Assembly: GCF_000721175.1 (NCBI RefSeq)
Contig: NZ_JOEZ01000013.1
Span: 62,001-126,000, forward strand
Direction of reading: 5' to 3'
Origin: Streptomyces anulatus
Lineage (GTDB): Bacteria; Actinomycetota; Actinomycetes; Streptomycetales; Streptomycetaceae
Length of the DNA: 64,000 nt
The position numbers and the translations under genes were made by a program. This document shows positions 8,470 to 17,259 of the stretch, one piece after another (positions within the stretch are counted from its first letter, which is position 1; the number at the start of each line of letters is the position of its first letter). Under the pieces are notes generated by a model, which saw only the letters and a program-made list of their open reading frames with translations, made no database searches and was not told the DNA's origin.

Positions 8470-10374
8470 TCACCCCACGCCCGGCTCCTGCTTGCCCCGG
8501 CCCACCGGACCGCGCCCCGACAGCACCTCGCCGTAGGCCTGCATCAGGTCCGGGAGCCGCAGCGTCGACAGGTCCTCCCGGGTCAGCTCGCCCGGATAGC
8601 CGGAGAGCCGCAGGTCACGGTAGGCGCAGCTCTTCTCGTACAGCGTCCGCAGGAAGCGGCCGTTGCCCAGCTCGTCGATCCAGCCCTGCTCCACCACATG
8701 GCCGCTGATGGAGCGCAGCTCGTCCACCGCCTCCTCGTCCCACACGTCGTCGTTCTCGGCGGCCAGGACACTCCCGATCGCGGTGAGTTCGAGCGGCCGG
8801 TAGCTGGGGAAGTCGACCCGGCTGGTGAAGCGGGAGGAGAGCCCCGGGTTGGTGGCGAGCAGCCGGTCCATGCCCTCCGGGTAGCCCGCGAGGATGACGA
8901 CGAGATGGTCCCGGTTGTCCTCGGCTCGCTTGAGGAGGACCTGAAGCGCCTCGTCGCCGTACGCGTCGCCCTTGCTGTAACCGGAGTTGGCCAGGCTGTA
9001 CGCCTCGTCGACGAACAGCACCCCGCCCAGCGCCGAGTCGATCAGCTCATTTGCCTTGACCGCCGTCTGCCCCAGGAACTCACCCACCAGATCGGACCGT
9101 TGGGCCTCGATCAGGTGGTCGCCGCCGAGTAGCCCGAGGGCGTAGAAGACCCGGCCGAGGATGCGTGCCACGGTGGTCTTGCCGGTGCCGGAGGGGCCGG
9201 AGAAGACGAAGTGGCGCTTCGGCGGCTGAACGGGAAGACCCTGCGCCGCCCGCAGCCGGGCCATGTTCAACTGCGCCGAGAGCGCCTTGACCTGCCGCTT
9301 GACCGGTTCGAGGCCGACCATGCGCTCCAGCTGCGCCAGCGCCTCGGCCAGCAGGGCTGGATCGCTGGGCCCGGCCGGGAAGGGCGGCGGCTTCCGGGTC
9401 TTGGTGCGGCGTACGCTCTCGACGGGGGCGGGCGGAGCGGGGACCGGGTCGTCGCCGAGCAGCCCCGCGTCGCCCAGCGGCCAGGACTCGCGCCCGTCCA
9501 CCAGTTCGGTGCCCAGCAGCGCGTCGCCCTCCGGCTGCGGCTCCGCCCCCGCGCCCTCCGAGCCGAAACCGGTCAGGGTCACGGCGGCCACGTCCGCCGA
9601 CTCGTCGTACCCGTCGCCCTCTACGAGCGCGGCGAGCCGGGCGGAGGTGTCCATGAAGGCTGGGTCGACCCGGTGCACCGCCCGGTACAGGGGCAGGGCG
9701 GCCGCGCTGCGCCCGGTGCCCTCGTGGGCCCGCGCCAGCCAGTAGCGCAGCTCCTTGCGCTGAGGCTGCTCGCTGCGGCAGCGCATCAGCGCGGCCGACA
9801 GCAGCGGCTCCGCCTGCCCGAACATCTCCAGCCGCACCCGGGCCATCCCGCCGAACAGACCGGCCTCGATGCCGAGCATCGGATCGTCGACGAGCTGCTC
9901 GGTGCAGCGCACCAACTGCTCCCAGTCCTTGACCAGATAGGAGCGGCAGGCGTGCAGGAACCGCACCTGCGGATCCGCGTCCACCGGGGGCAGCCCGGCC
10001 AACGCCCGGTCCAGCTCGGGCACATGTCGGCCGTCCAGCCAGTGCGAGGCGTGCGCCAGCAGCAGATCGCGCTGACTCTCCAGCACCGGCTGCACCCACC
10101 AGCCCAGCCAGTACCAGGAGTTGAGCGTGCGTCGGTGGCGTGCGCGCTGTTCGCCGAAGCGGTCGCGGTGCCGGTACATGCGTAACAGGGCCGTGGTGGT
10201 GTCGATGCGCAGCGCGTGGAGGCCGAGCCAGCCGTCCGCCATGCCGGGATCGAACCGCACCGCGGCTCTGAACTCCTCCTCGGCCTGCGGGTAGGCGCCC
10301 ATCGTGTAGGCGTCCATGCCGCGCAGCCAGGCGAGGTCGGCAGGGGCGCCAGCGCCCTGTGTGCCGATGTCCAT
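8470..10374 (-). CDS. TPR-like / CbxX-type AAA+ ATPase (EccA-like)
   Basis: 634-residue cytoplasmic protein. The N-terminal half (about 1-330) is a helical TPR-like array (MDAYTMGAYPQAEEEFRAAV and similar), and the C-terminal half is a CbxX/CfqX AAA+ module with Walker A GPSGTGKTTVA near residue 390, Walker B GGVLFVDEAY near 450 and a sensor region SSRFTSRVDF. This is the domain order of EccA, the type VII secretion ATPase, but no ESX genes are visible here, so the partner is unknown. ATG at 10374 (MDIGTQG) was preferred over the longer in-frame extension because GGGGGA lies 5 nt upstream; the extension is Pro/Arg-rich shadow sequence. Confidence 0.85.
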   Translation of the reverse strand: MDIGTQGAGAPADLAWLRGMDAYTMGAYPQAEEEFRAAVRFDPGMADGWLGLHALRIDTTTALLRMYRHRDRFGEQRARHRRTLNSWYWLGWWVQPVLESQRDLLLAHASHWLDGRHVPELDRALAGLPPVDADPQVRFLHACRSYLVKDWEQLVRCTEQLVDDPMLGIEAGLFGGMARVRLEMFGQAEPLLSAALMRCRSEQPQRKELRYWLARAHEGTGRSAAALPLYRAVHRVDPAFMDTSARLAALVEGDGYDESADVAAVTLTGFGSEGAGAEPQPEGDALLGTELVDGRESWPLGDAGLLGDDPVPAPPAPVESVRRTKTRKPPPFPAGPSDPALLAEALAQLERMVGLEPVKRQVKALSAQLNMARLRAAQGLPVQPPKRHFVFSGPSGTGKTTVARILGRVFYALGLLGGDHLIEAQRSDLVGEFLGQTAVKANELIDSALGGVLFVDEAYSLANSGYSKGDAYGDEALQVLLKRAEDNRDHLVVILAGYPEGMDRLLATNPGLSSRFTSRVDFPSYRPLELTAIGSVLAAENDDVWDEEAVDELRSISGHVVEQGWIDELGNGRFLRTLYEKSCAYRDLRLSGYPGELTREDLSTLRLPDLMQAYGEVLSGRGPVGRGKQEPGVG

Positions 10375-10593
10375 CAGGTCCCCCACAAACCGTGCCCCCA
10401 GGATGTCCCGCCCGCACAGCATGCCCACCGGAGCGTGCTGAATCACGGCGCGGAGGAAGGGAATTGACCACACCGAGCTGCATCGTACCCGCGCACGGGG
10501 GAGGCGGCCGCTCGTCGGCGGACCTTCGGGGACGGTGACTGAGGGTGAGTGAATGGCTCTGCGTGGTCGCCGGGGCGGCGGTGGGAGCACAGA

Positions 10594-10633
10594 GCGAAGC
10601 CCCCGATCACGGGGGAACAACCGGGGGCTTCGC
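10594..10633. terminator. Long hairpin with a competing inner hairpin
   Basis: A perfect 11-bp stem (GCGAAGCCCCC at 10594-10604 with GGGGGCTTCGC at 10623-10633) encloses a second G5 run (10611-10615) that can pair instead with the same C5. It lies in the 360-bp gap between the two reverse genes, downstream of the kinase and upstream of the AAA+ gene. It most simply terminates the kinase transcript; the two mutually exclusive folds also allow attenuation. Confidence 0.5.
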
Positions 10634-10733
10634 GTCTGCGGGGGCTCCGAAAAGCCGCACAATGAGAACGTAAGACCAGTAAGGCCCCCCGGTCAAGCAG
10701 AGTCGGGGCACTTCCGGGCCGATTTCCGACTGC

Positions 10734-11363
10734 TCAGTATGGCGGGAGATCCTGGCTACCGTGCGTGACAGTGCGGTTCGCTCCCGCTGTCGCGTGAGGC
10801 CCCGGGAGCCACGCGTACCCCTCGGGCAACTGGCTTACCAGCGCGTCGGCGTACGGCCGTGAGGGATCTTCGGCGAAGTGCCGCCCCTCGGCGAGCGTCC
10901 ACCCGTCCCAGAACCCGGTGAGCCCGGCCCCGTCCCGGCGTCGGCCCCGCTCCCAGGACGTCTCCCGGTCCAGCTCCATCCAGCACAGCGCCGCCAGCCA
11001 CGGGCGCACCTCCCGGCGTCCCGCGCCGACCCCCTCCACCAGGACGACCGGGGCCGGCTCCAGGATCCGGGCCGGGCCGACGCGGCGCTCCGTCCAGTCG
11101 TACGGGGTGTAGCGGGCGGCCTCGCCGCGCGAGAGCGGCAGGATCACCTGTTCCGTCAGCCGGCGCGTCCAGCCGAACAGTTCTTCGTGCGTGGCGAGAT
11201 CGTCCAGATGGAGGACCGGCGCTCCGCCCAGCGCCGCCGCGAGCCGGGCGGCGAAGGTGCTCTTGCCCGAACCGGCGTGTCCGTCGACCGCGACGAGCCG
11301 GACCGGCCCGCAGGAAGGGGGCAGTGAGCAGAGGTCATCGGCGTGGCGGGCCAGGTCGTCCAT
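10734..11363 (-). CDS. Uridine-kinase-like P-loop kinase
   Basis: 209-residue soluble protein with a Walker A motif VDGHAGSGKSTFAARLA near residue 30, the LHLDDLATHEELFGW segment that in uridine/nucleoside kinases positions the substrate, and VVLVEGVGAG as Walker B/strand 3. The fold suggests phosphorylation of a small nucleoside-like or sugar-like substrate. The substrate cannot be read from the sequence. It stands alone, reverse, divergent from the C39 peptidase-like gene, with a hairpin after its stop. Confidence 0.8.
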   Translation of the reverse strand: MDDLARHADDLCSLPPSCGPVRLVAVDGHAGSGKSTFAARLAAALGGAPVLHLDDLATHEELFGWTRRLTEQVILPLSRGEAARYTPYDWTERRVGPARILEPAPVVLVEGVGAGRREVRPWLAALCWMELDRETSWERGRRRDGAGLTGFWDGWTLAEGRHFAEDPSRPYADALVSQLPEGYAWLPGPHATAGANRTVTHGSQDLPPY

Positions 11364-11549
11364 GGCTCCAGGGTACGTTCCGGCACGAAAGCGTCCGGGA
11401 ACCGCCGCAGGTCACGCCAGTGGTCCAGACCCATATTGGTCCGGCGGCGGCTGCCGAACCGCTGGCCCGATCCGGCCCGGAAACGGGATAGTTGGCGCAC
11501 CGCACGGCACCCGCAGACCATCTTCCGCATCCGACCGGGGGTCACGACC

Positions 11550-12926
11550 ATGACCAGTCCGACTTCGCGCAGAACCGTTCTGACCGCCGCGCTCGCCGCG
11601 GCGGCGGGCGCCGGCACAGTGGCCTCCGCCGCGTCCGCGTCTGCCGCCCCGCCCGCGGTCCCGTCCTCGTCGGCCGGCTCCTCCGCCACCCCGGAGGTCC
11701 TCGTGGACAACCGCTTCTGGCACACCTACACCGACTGGCGCTGCGGCACCGGCGACGGCACCCGGGTACTGCCCGGCGCCCGCCCCGGCCTGGTGATCGC
11801 CACCCCGGCCGGCCGCACCGACTACACCGACCCGCACACCGGCGTGACGGCAGCCTGGGACCACGCCACCTGGACCTCCGCCGTCCACCGCTCCGCCGTC
11901 CCCGCCACCGAGGTGATCGCCTCCTGGAACGCCCGCACCCCGGCAGGCACCTGGATCCAGGTCGAGCTGAGCGGCGTCTACGCGGACGGCACCGCCACCC
12001 CCTGGTTCGTGATGGGCCGCTGGGCGGCGGGCGACGGCGACATCCGCCGTACCTCCGTCGACGGCCAGGGCGACCCGCACAGCTCCGTGTGGACGGACAC
12101 CCTCGCGGTGGACGACCCCGCGAGCGGCGTGCGCCTGGTCTCCTACCGGCTGCGGCTCACCCTCTACCGCGCCCCGGGCAGCCGCCTCACCCCGACCGTC
12201 TGGCGGGTCGGCGCGATGGCCTCAGAGGTGCCCGACCGCTTCACCGTGCCCGCGAGCACCCCCGCGCTCGCCCGCGAACTGCCCGTTCCCCGCTACTCGC
12301 AGAACATCCACATCGGGCGGTACCCCGAGTACGACAACGGCGGCGAGGCCTGGTGCAGCCCCACTTCCTCGCAGATGATCATCGAGCACTGGGGCCGCCG
12401 TCCCACCGAGGAGGACCTCGCCTGGGTCAAGCCAGGCCTGCCCGACCCCCAGGTCTGCCACGCCGCCCGTCACACCTACGACTACCAGTACGAGGGTTGC
12501 GGCAACTGGCCGTTCAACGCCGCCTACGCCGCCACGTACCGCGACATGAACGCCGTCGTCACCCGGCTCGGCTCGCTCACCGACCTGGAGCGGCTGATCC
12601 GCGCCGGCATCCCCGTCATCACCTCCCAGTCCTTCCTGAAGGAGGAACTGACCGGCGCCGGATACGGGACGTCCGGCCACCTGATGACGGTCATCGGCTT
12701 CACCCCCGGGGGCGACGTCATCGCCAACGACCCCGCGTCACCCGACAACGACGCGGTACGCCGGGTCTACCGGCGGCGCGAGTGGGAGAACATTTGGTTG
12801 AGGACAAAACGGTACGACGCGAACGGCAAGGTCAGAAGCGGTACGGGCGGTGTCTGCTACATTTTCTGGCCCGCTGAGTCAGCACCAAGTCAGCACCGCG
12901 CGCTGCGGTCGCTCGGCCTGGTGTGA
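11550..12926 (+). CDS. Secreted C39-like cysteine peptidase, Tat signal
   Basis: 458-residue exported protein. The N-terminus MTSPTSRRTVLTAALAAAAG carries a twin-arginine-type signal (RRT plus hydrophobic core). A beta-rich middle domain (about 60-240) precedes a C39-like papain-fold domain: VPRYSQN, GGEAWCSPTS with the catalytic Cys, SGHLMTVIGF with the His, and ANDPAS with the Asp. Streptomyces proteins of this type are predicted extracellular peptidases of unknown substrate. The ATG at 11550 was chosen because the signal peptide starts there. The last 29 residues recur in the PAS protein at 16796-17197. The 3' end overlaps a reverse pseudogene by 37 bp. Confidence 0.88.
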   Translation: MTSPTSRRTVLTAALAAAAGAGTVASAASASAAPPAVPSSSAGSSATPEVLVDNRFWHTYTDWRCGTGDGTRVLPGARPGLVIATPAGRTDYTDPHTGVTAAWDHATWTSAVHRSAVPATEVIASWNARTPAGTWIQVELSGVYADGTATPWFVMGRWAAGDGDIRRTSVDGQGDPHSSVWTDTLAVDDPASGVRLVSYRLRLTLYRAPGSRLTPTVWRVGAMASEVPDRFTVPASTPALARELPVPRYSQNIHIGRYPEYDNGGEAWCSPTSSQMIIEHWGRRPTEEDLAWVKPGLPDPQVCHAARHTYDYQYEGCGNWPFNAAYAATYRDMNAVVTRLGSLTDLERLIRAGIPVITSQSFLKEELTGAGYGTSGHLMTVIGFTPGGDVIANDPASPDNDAVRRVYRRREWENIWLRTKRYDANGKVRSGTGGVCYIFWPAESAPSQHRALRSLGLV

Positions 12927-13440
12927 GCATGTGCGTGCGTGAACAGCCGCGGTAGCTCACGGATCAGCTCCGCGGGCAGTTCACCTGCCTTGTAGAGCCG
13001 CCCGTCGCCGAACAGCGTCTCGCTGAGGACAAGTTCGACCCAGGCGAGGGAGACCCGCTCCACGAAGAGGATCCAGCCGTCTCGCGACTGCACGAACACC
13101 GGCGGATCGTCCTGATCGAGGTCCCGAAGACGAACGCCCCAGAAGGCACATCCTTGGTTCTCGCTACGGAAGACAAGGACTCCTCCAACTCGTCGTGCAC
13201 GAAGAGCTCGGAGGGTGGCAGCAGCAGATCCTGGTTGCCCGTGAGGTCGTGCCGTGCCGCACCGAGAAGTGAGTAGCCCTCGCCCGGCGCCACTGGCAAG
13301 CGGAGCCCGAGGGCTGCCTCGGCCTGCTCCAACCCTGCGGCGGACCGCTGCAGCAGGTCCTCCTCGCTCTGGCCGGCGTCCTCCAGCAGCAGTGTGATCG
13401 CGACGAACTTCGGGCCAAAGCGAGGAAGGGCGCCCCACCG
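12890..13440 (-). pseudogene. Frameshifted SMI1/KNR4 (SUKH) domain protein
   Basis: Two reading frames on the minus strand together spell one SUKH-family domain. The upstream frame has LEQAEAALGLRLPVAPG and ARHDLTGNQDLLLPPSELFV; the downstream frame resumes with VLVFRSENQGCAFWGVRL, PVFVQSRDGWILFVERVS and LVLSETLFGDGRLYKAGELP. The join is near 13165-13185 and needs a one- or two-base indel. SUKH proteins often act as immunity factors for polymorphic toxins, but no toxin gene is adjacent. The 5' boundary is uncertain (about 13430-13480), as the upstream sequence is Pro/Arg-rich. A sequencing error is the alternative to a true pseudogene. Confidence 0.7.
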
Positions 13441-13688
13441 CGTCGGGCGCGCGGGGCGGGTGGGGCGTGCGCCACGGGGGGGACCGCCGGGACTGTTTTC
13501 TCCTGCCGAACCGGCGATGGGCGTCACGTGTGCTGCCTCTCCCTCATGTCGGCACCGCTCCTCGGCGGTCGTCACGGACCGTCCGGTCATCACATCGCAC
13601 CGTAATACCGCTGAGTGCCGATTCAGGCAGGCGTGCCGGGGCCCGGAAGCGAGACAGTCCACCGTGCTGCACCTGGGGGAAGTCCCCC

Positions 13689-16178
13689 TCAGCCCCGCCC
13701 CCGCCCCCCGTCCGCCCCGGGTACGCCGATCAGCAGCAGCGTCACGTCGTCGTCGTGCGCGGACATGTCCGGGATGAGGGTGCCGACCACCCGGTCCGCC
13801 TCCTGGTCGAGGAGCTCGGGGTCCGCGGGAGCGTCCTTCGGCGCGCGGTCCACGGTGCGGGCGAGGACGTCGATCCGGGCCTCGATGTCAGTGCCGGGGC
13901 GTTCGACCAGTCCGTCGGTGTAGAGCACGAGGAGGCTGCCCGGCGGCACCGCGTGCGTGGCCTCCTCGAACGGCACCCCGCCGCCGCTCGCGTCGTTGAC
14001 TCCCAGGGGCACACCGATCGGTGCCGGCAGCCGGCGGGTGGGCCCGTCGGGGGGCCGGACGAGGACGGGCGGGTGGCCCGCCGAGCAGAGGGTCACGTCG
14101 CCGGTGTCCCGGTCCAGAATCAGGTAGACGCAGGTGACGAGCTGGCCCGCCAGGTCGCCCACGAAGCTGTCCAGCGCGGTCATCAGCCCGCTGGGCGTGG
14201 ACCCTGTGCGGGCGAGCGCATGGGAGGCGGCCCGCAGCTGCCCCATGACGGCCGCCGCGCCCAGTCCCCGGCCCATCACGTCGCCGATGACGACGCCGGT
14301 GCGGCGGCCGTCGAGGGGGATGACGTCGAACCAGTCGCCGCCCACCCCGGGGTCCTGGAGGGAGGCCAGGTACCGGTACGCGCTGGGCAGGTACGGGAGG
14401 CTGGGCGGCTCCCCCATGAGGCTGTGCTGCAGCGTGTAGGCGATGCGCCGGTGCTGTTCGTAGCGCTCGGCGCGCTCGGCCTCGGCCCGTCTGCGCTCGG
14501 TGATGTCCCGGGCGGACAGGACCACCAGCGTCTCCCGTTCGGCCTGCAGTTCGGCCTGGAGGCTGCTGATGCTCACCTCGACGGGGAAGTGCGTGCCATC
14601 GCGGTGCAGCCCGTACAGGTCCCGGTCGACGACGGTCGGCTGCGGGTCGCGCAGGCCGAGGTAGGCGCAGAGGAGCGCGCCGTGCCGCCGACGCCACGAC
14701 TCGGGCACCAGGTCGACGACCTGGGTGCCGACGAGGTCGTCCGGTGTCCGGCCGAACAGGGGCTCCACCTGCGCGTTGGCCATGACGATGGTGCCCTTGC
14801 CGTCCGCGATCAGGGTGGCGTCGGGCGCGGACTCCAGCAGGGCGCGGAACCGCCGGTGGGCGCGTTCCAGCTCGCGCTGGGCGGCGGCCCGTTCGGTGAC
14901 GTCGGTGACCACGCCGCACACGGCGTATGGGGTGCCGGAGGCGTCGTGGAGCGGGAAGAGCGTGGAGAAAAACTCCCGCGGGCCGTCCGGCAGGGTGAGC
15001 AGCTCCTCCCGTTGCAGGGGTTTGCCCGCCTGCAGCACGGCCAGGTCGGAGGCCCGCACCTCCTCCGCGAGGGGCGACGGCATGACGTCCTTGTCACGGC
15101 GGCCCAGCACCTGCTCCCGGGAAAGGTTCAGGCTCTTCTCGAACGTGGTGTTGACCGCCAGGTAGCGGCCTTCCACGTCCTTGACGAACACCACCGCGGG
15201 CGTGTTGTCCATGAACGCCTGGAGCAGCTGGTTCTGGCGCACCTGCCATTCGAGACGGGCGTGCGCCACCTCGACGCGGCGGCCCACGTTCAGCGCCGCG
15301 AAGATCAGCGCGGTGAACGCGACCGTGTGGCCGCACACCAGCAGCGCGGTGCCGAGCCGGTTCCCGAACAGCTCCGCGTCCTCGCCCACGAGGATGCCCC
15401 AGCCCAGCAGCGGCGGCACGATCAGGGCGGTGACGAACAGCCGGCGCCCCAGCGTTCCCGTCGTTCCCGCGTTCGTCAGCAGGCCCGTTGGCCCTTCGTC
15501 CGGCCGGATCAGGAAGAGGGCCCCGCCGAGCAGCACAAGGGCCAGCGCGGTGTGCAGGGCCATGCCCGTGTAGGGGACGAAGCGCTCCAGCTCGGACACC
15601 CGGTAGGCGGCCCCGTACAGCCGCAGGGTGCCGAGGGCGAGGACGGCCAGGCCCGCGATCTGGCTGATCCAGGCGGGGACGCGGCGTGCGCTCGCGCAGA
15701 GGGCCGCCGCGCCGCCGAGGGTCAGTGCCGCGGCCGTGTTCGGGGCCATCCGGCCGGGGGCGCCCGGGTCGGCGGTGTTGTCGTTGAAGAGCAGCTCGTC
15801 GACGTGGAGGTCCGCCCCGGTCACGTACTCGACGAGGACGAGGGCGCCGATCACCGTCGTCAGGGCCGCCGCCGCACGGGCCGCGGCGGCGGTCCGCGAG
15901 CGGACGGGCCCGCGGCCGACGACGTAGAGGGACAGGCCGAGGGCGATGACGGCCACCGCGGTGTTGGCCTTCATGGCCGGCGTGACGCCGGGCAGGACGC
16001 GCTTCAGCGCGACGATGTCGAAGATCCAGCCGGTCAGGCTCAGCACGCCCACCCCAGCGGCGATCAGCGCCGCCGCACCGGCCGCCGCCCGAGTGGCGGC
16101 CAGTGCGTGCGGCTGGAACGGCAGGCCGTCGGCCCGCTGGGCGCGGGGCAGACCGGGCACCTGCTGGTTGCTCGTCAC
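13689..16178 (-). CDS. Membrane PAS-PAS-SpoIIE (PP2C) phosphatase
   Basis: 829-residue signalling protein that dephosphorylates Ser/Thr targets, probably an anti-anti-sigma factor. About eight N-terminal membrane helices (residues about 25-330, MASE-like sensor) lead to PAS domain 1 (NTPAVVFVKDVEGRYLAVN), PAS domain 2 (SAPDATLIADGKGTIVMAN) and a SpoIIE phosphatase (GGDWFDVIPLDGRRTGVVIGD, LCSAGHPP, LVLYTDGLVERPG, DDDVTLLLI) with the metal-binding Asp residues intact. The start was set at GTG 16178 because AAGGA lies 9 nt upstream; ATG 16220 and 16295 are possible. No anti-sigma gene is adjacent. Confidence 0.88.
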   Translation of the reverse strand: MTSNQQVPGLPRAQRADGLPFQPHALAATRAAAGAAALIAAGVGVLSLTGWIFDIVALKRVLPGVTPAMKANTAVAVIALGLSLYVVGRGPVRSRTAAAARAAAALTTVIGALVLVEYVTGADLHVDELLFNDNTADPGAPGRMAPNTAAALTLGGAAALCASARRVPAWISQIAGLAVLALGTLRLYGAAYRVSELERFVPYTGMALHTALALVLLGGALFLIRPDEGPTGLLTNAGTTGTLGRRLFVTALIVPPLLGWGILVGEDAELFGNRLGTALLVCGHTVAFTALIFAALNVGRRVEVAHARLEWQVRQNQLLQAFMDNTPAVVFVKDVEGRYLAVNTTFEKSLNLSREQVLGRRDKDVMPSPLAEEVRASDLAVLQAGKPLQREELLTLPDGPREFFSTLFPLHDASGTPYAVCGVVTDVTERAAAQRELERAHRRFRALLESAPDATLIADGKGTIVMANAQVEPLFGRTPDDLVGTQVVDLVPESWRRRHGALLCAYLGLRDPQPTVVDRDLYGLHRDGTHFPVEVSISSLQAELQAERETLVVLSARDITERRRAEAERAERYEQHRRIAYTLQHSLMGEPPSLPYLPSAYRYLASLQDPGVGGDWFDVIPLDGRRTGVVIGDVMGRGLGAAAVMGQLRAASHALARTGSTPSGLMTALDSFVGDLAGQLVTCVYLILDRDTGDVTLCSAGHPPVLVRPPDGPTRRLPAPIGVPLGVNDASGGGVPFEEATHAVPPGSLLVLYTDGLVERPGTDIEARIDVLARTVDRAPKDAPADPELLDQEADRVVGTLIPDMSAHDDDVTLLLIGVPGADGGRGRG

Positions 16179-16286
16179 CGCATTCTGTCCTTGCCGGATG
16201 ACACCCCCGCCCGCCTCCATCAGCTTACGTACTGCGGACGGTCCGCGCCCGGCGCGATGCGGGGTGCCGCACAGCGGCCGGAAGCC

Positions 16287-16560
16287 TACGCGCACAGCGG
16301 CACGTGCTCAGGGGCGGCACCCGTACGCTCGCGGCGGACCCCCGCACGCGCAGGCCGGCAGGACCCGCACGCGCAAGGCGCAGGACCCGCACGCGCTCGG
16401 CGGCAGGGCCTTACGCGCACAGCGGCACGGGCTCAGGGGCGGCACCCGTACGTTCGCGGCGGAGCCCCGCACGCGCAGGCCGGCAGGACCCGCACGCGCA
16501 CGCCGGCAGTCCCCGCGCGCGCTGGGCGCAGCCCCCGCACGTGCTCGGCGGCGGGGACCG
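16287..16560. repeat. GC-rich minisatellite with a 125-bp higher-order repeat
   Basis: A segment of about 90 bp starting at 16287 recurs at 16412 (period 125 bp) with only a few substitutions. Each copy is built of 14-24-bp sub-units on the minus strand, typically GCGCGTGCGGGTCCTGCCGG with variants. It fills most of the 617-bp gap between the SpoIIE-phosphatase start (16178) and the PAS gene. Long open frames through it (plus strand, Arg/Ala/Gly-rich) look like artefacts of composition. Position suggests it could influence the promoter of either flanking gene. Confidence 0.85.
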
Positions 16561-16795
16561 CACGGGGCGCGGCGCCCGCCGGCAGCCTCCGTCCGGCCAG
16601 GGCACGCGACCGTGTCGTCCCGGCGCCCTCCGCCAGGACACGCGACCCGGCTCGTAGGACGGTAGAAGTAGAAGAGACGCAGGGGGCGACAGACCCGGCT
16701 TCGGGGACCGGCGCGACCGGATCGTCACGTCGGCCGACGCGTGGCCCCGACGGCTTCACCCGTCGGCCGGGCCGGCTCCGAGGACAGAACGGGCG

Positions 16796-17197
16796 ATGAT
16801 CGACATGCGCGACGCCATCCCGCTCGACGGCGACGCCGGCGACCTCCCGGATCCGACGATGTCGGCCACGGCCGTCGTCGACGCCCGGGGCGTGGTGACG
16901 GGGTGGAGCGAGGGTGCGGAGCGCCTGCTCGGCTATCCGTCCCGGGCGGCGATCGGGCGCCCCGCGGCCCGGCTGCTCGGCACGGACCGGGACACCGGCG
17001 GGGCGGTCCGCGCGGTCCTCGGCGGCCGGAGCGTGACGGCGGCGCTGCGGCACCGGGACGGCCGGCGCGTGGCGGTGCGGCTGCGGACGTTCCCGTGGTC
17101 GGACCGAAGCGGCACGGGCGGGGTGTGTTACGTCTACTGGCCGACCTGGCCGACGCCCTCCCAGCAGCGGGTCCTGCGGTCGCTCGGACTGGTCTGA
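16796..17197 (+). CDS. Small PAS-domain protein with a C39-protein tail
   Basis: 133-residue protein. Residues about 20-105 form one PAS domain (SATAVVDARGVVTGWSEGAE, LLGYPSRAAIGRPAARLL and RRVAVRLRTFPW). There is no kinase or output domain. The last 29 residues, SGTGGVCYVYWPTWPTPSQQ plus RVLRSLGLV, match the tail of the C39-like protein (12839-12926) at 21 of 29 positions, and the DNA aligns without gaps through the stop codon. ATG at 16796 follows AGGACAGAAC. It may be a chimera made by recombination, so its function is uncertain. Confidence 0.65.
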   Translation: MIDMRDAIPLDGDAGDLPDPTMSATAVVDARGVVTGWSEGAERLLGYPSRAAIGRPAARLLGTDRDTGGAVRAVLGGRSVTAALRHRDGRRVAVRLRTFPWSDRSGTGGVCYVYWPTWPTPSQQRVLRSLGLV

Positions 17198-17259
17198 GCC
17201 GGTGGTCAAAGTGCCACAGGCGTAAAAGAGTTGGCGGCGGGGCGCGCTATGTTGAACGC

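Noticed and set aside
10560..10680. tRNA or tmRNA in the hairpin-rich gap
   Set aside because: No T-loop GTTCRANTC and no acceptor stem that closes a cloverleaf.
16287..16560. CRISPR-like array
   Set aside because: Repeat units are unequal, there are no unique spacers of constant length and no cas genes nearby.
13467..16799. Very long plus-strand open frame (1110 codons) over the SpoIIE-type gene and minisatellite
   Set aside because: Arg/Gly/Ala/His-rich composition without domains; it is the antisense of a well-supported gene, a usual effect of high GC.
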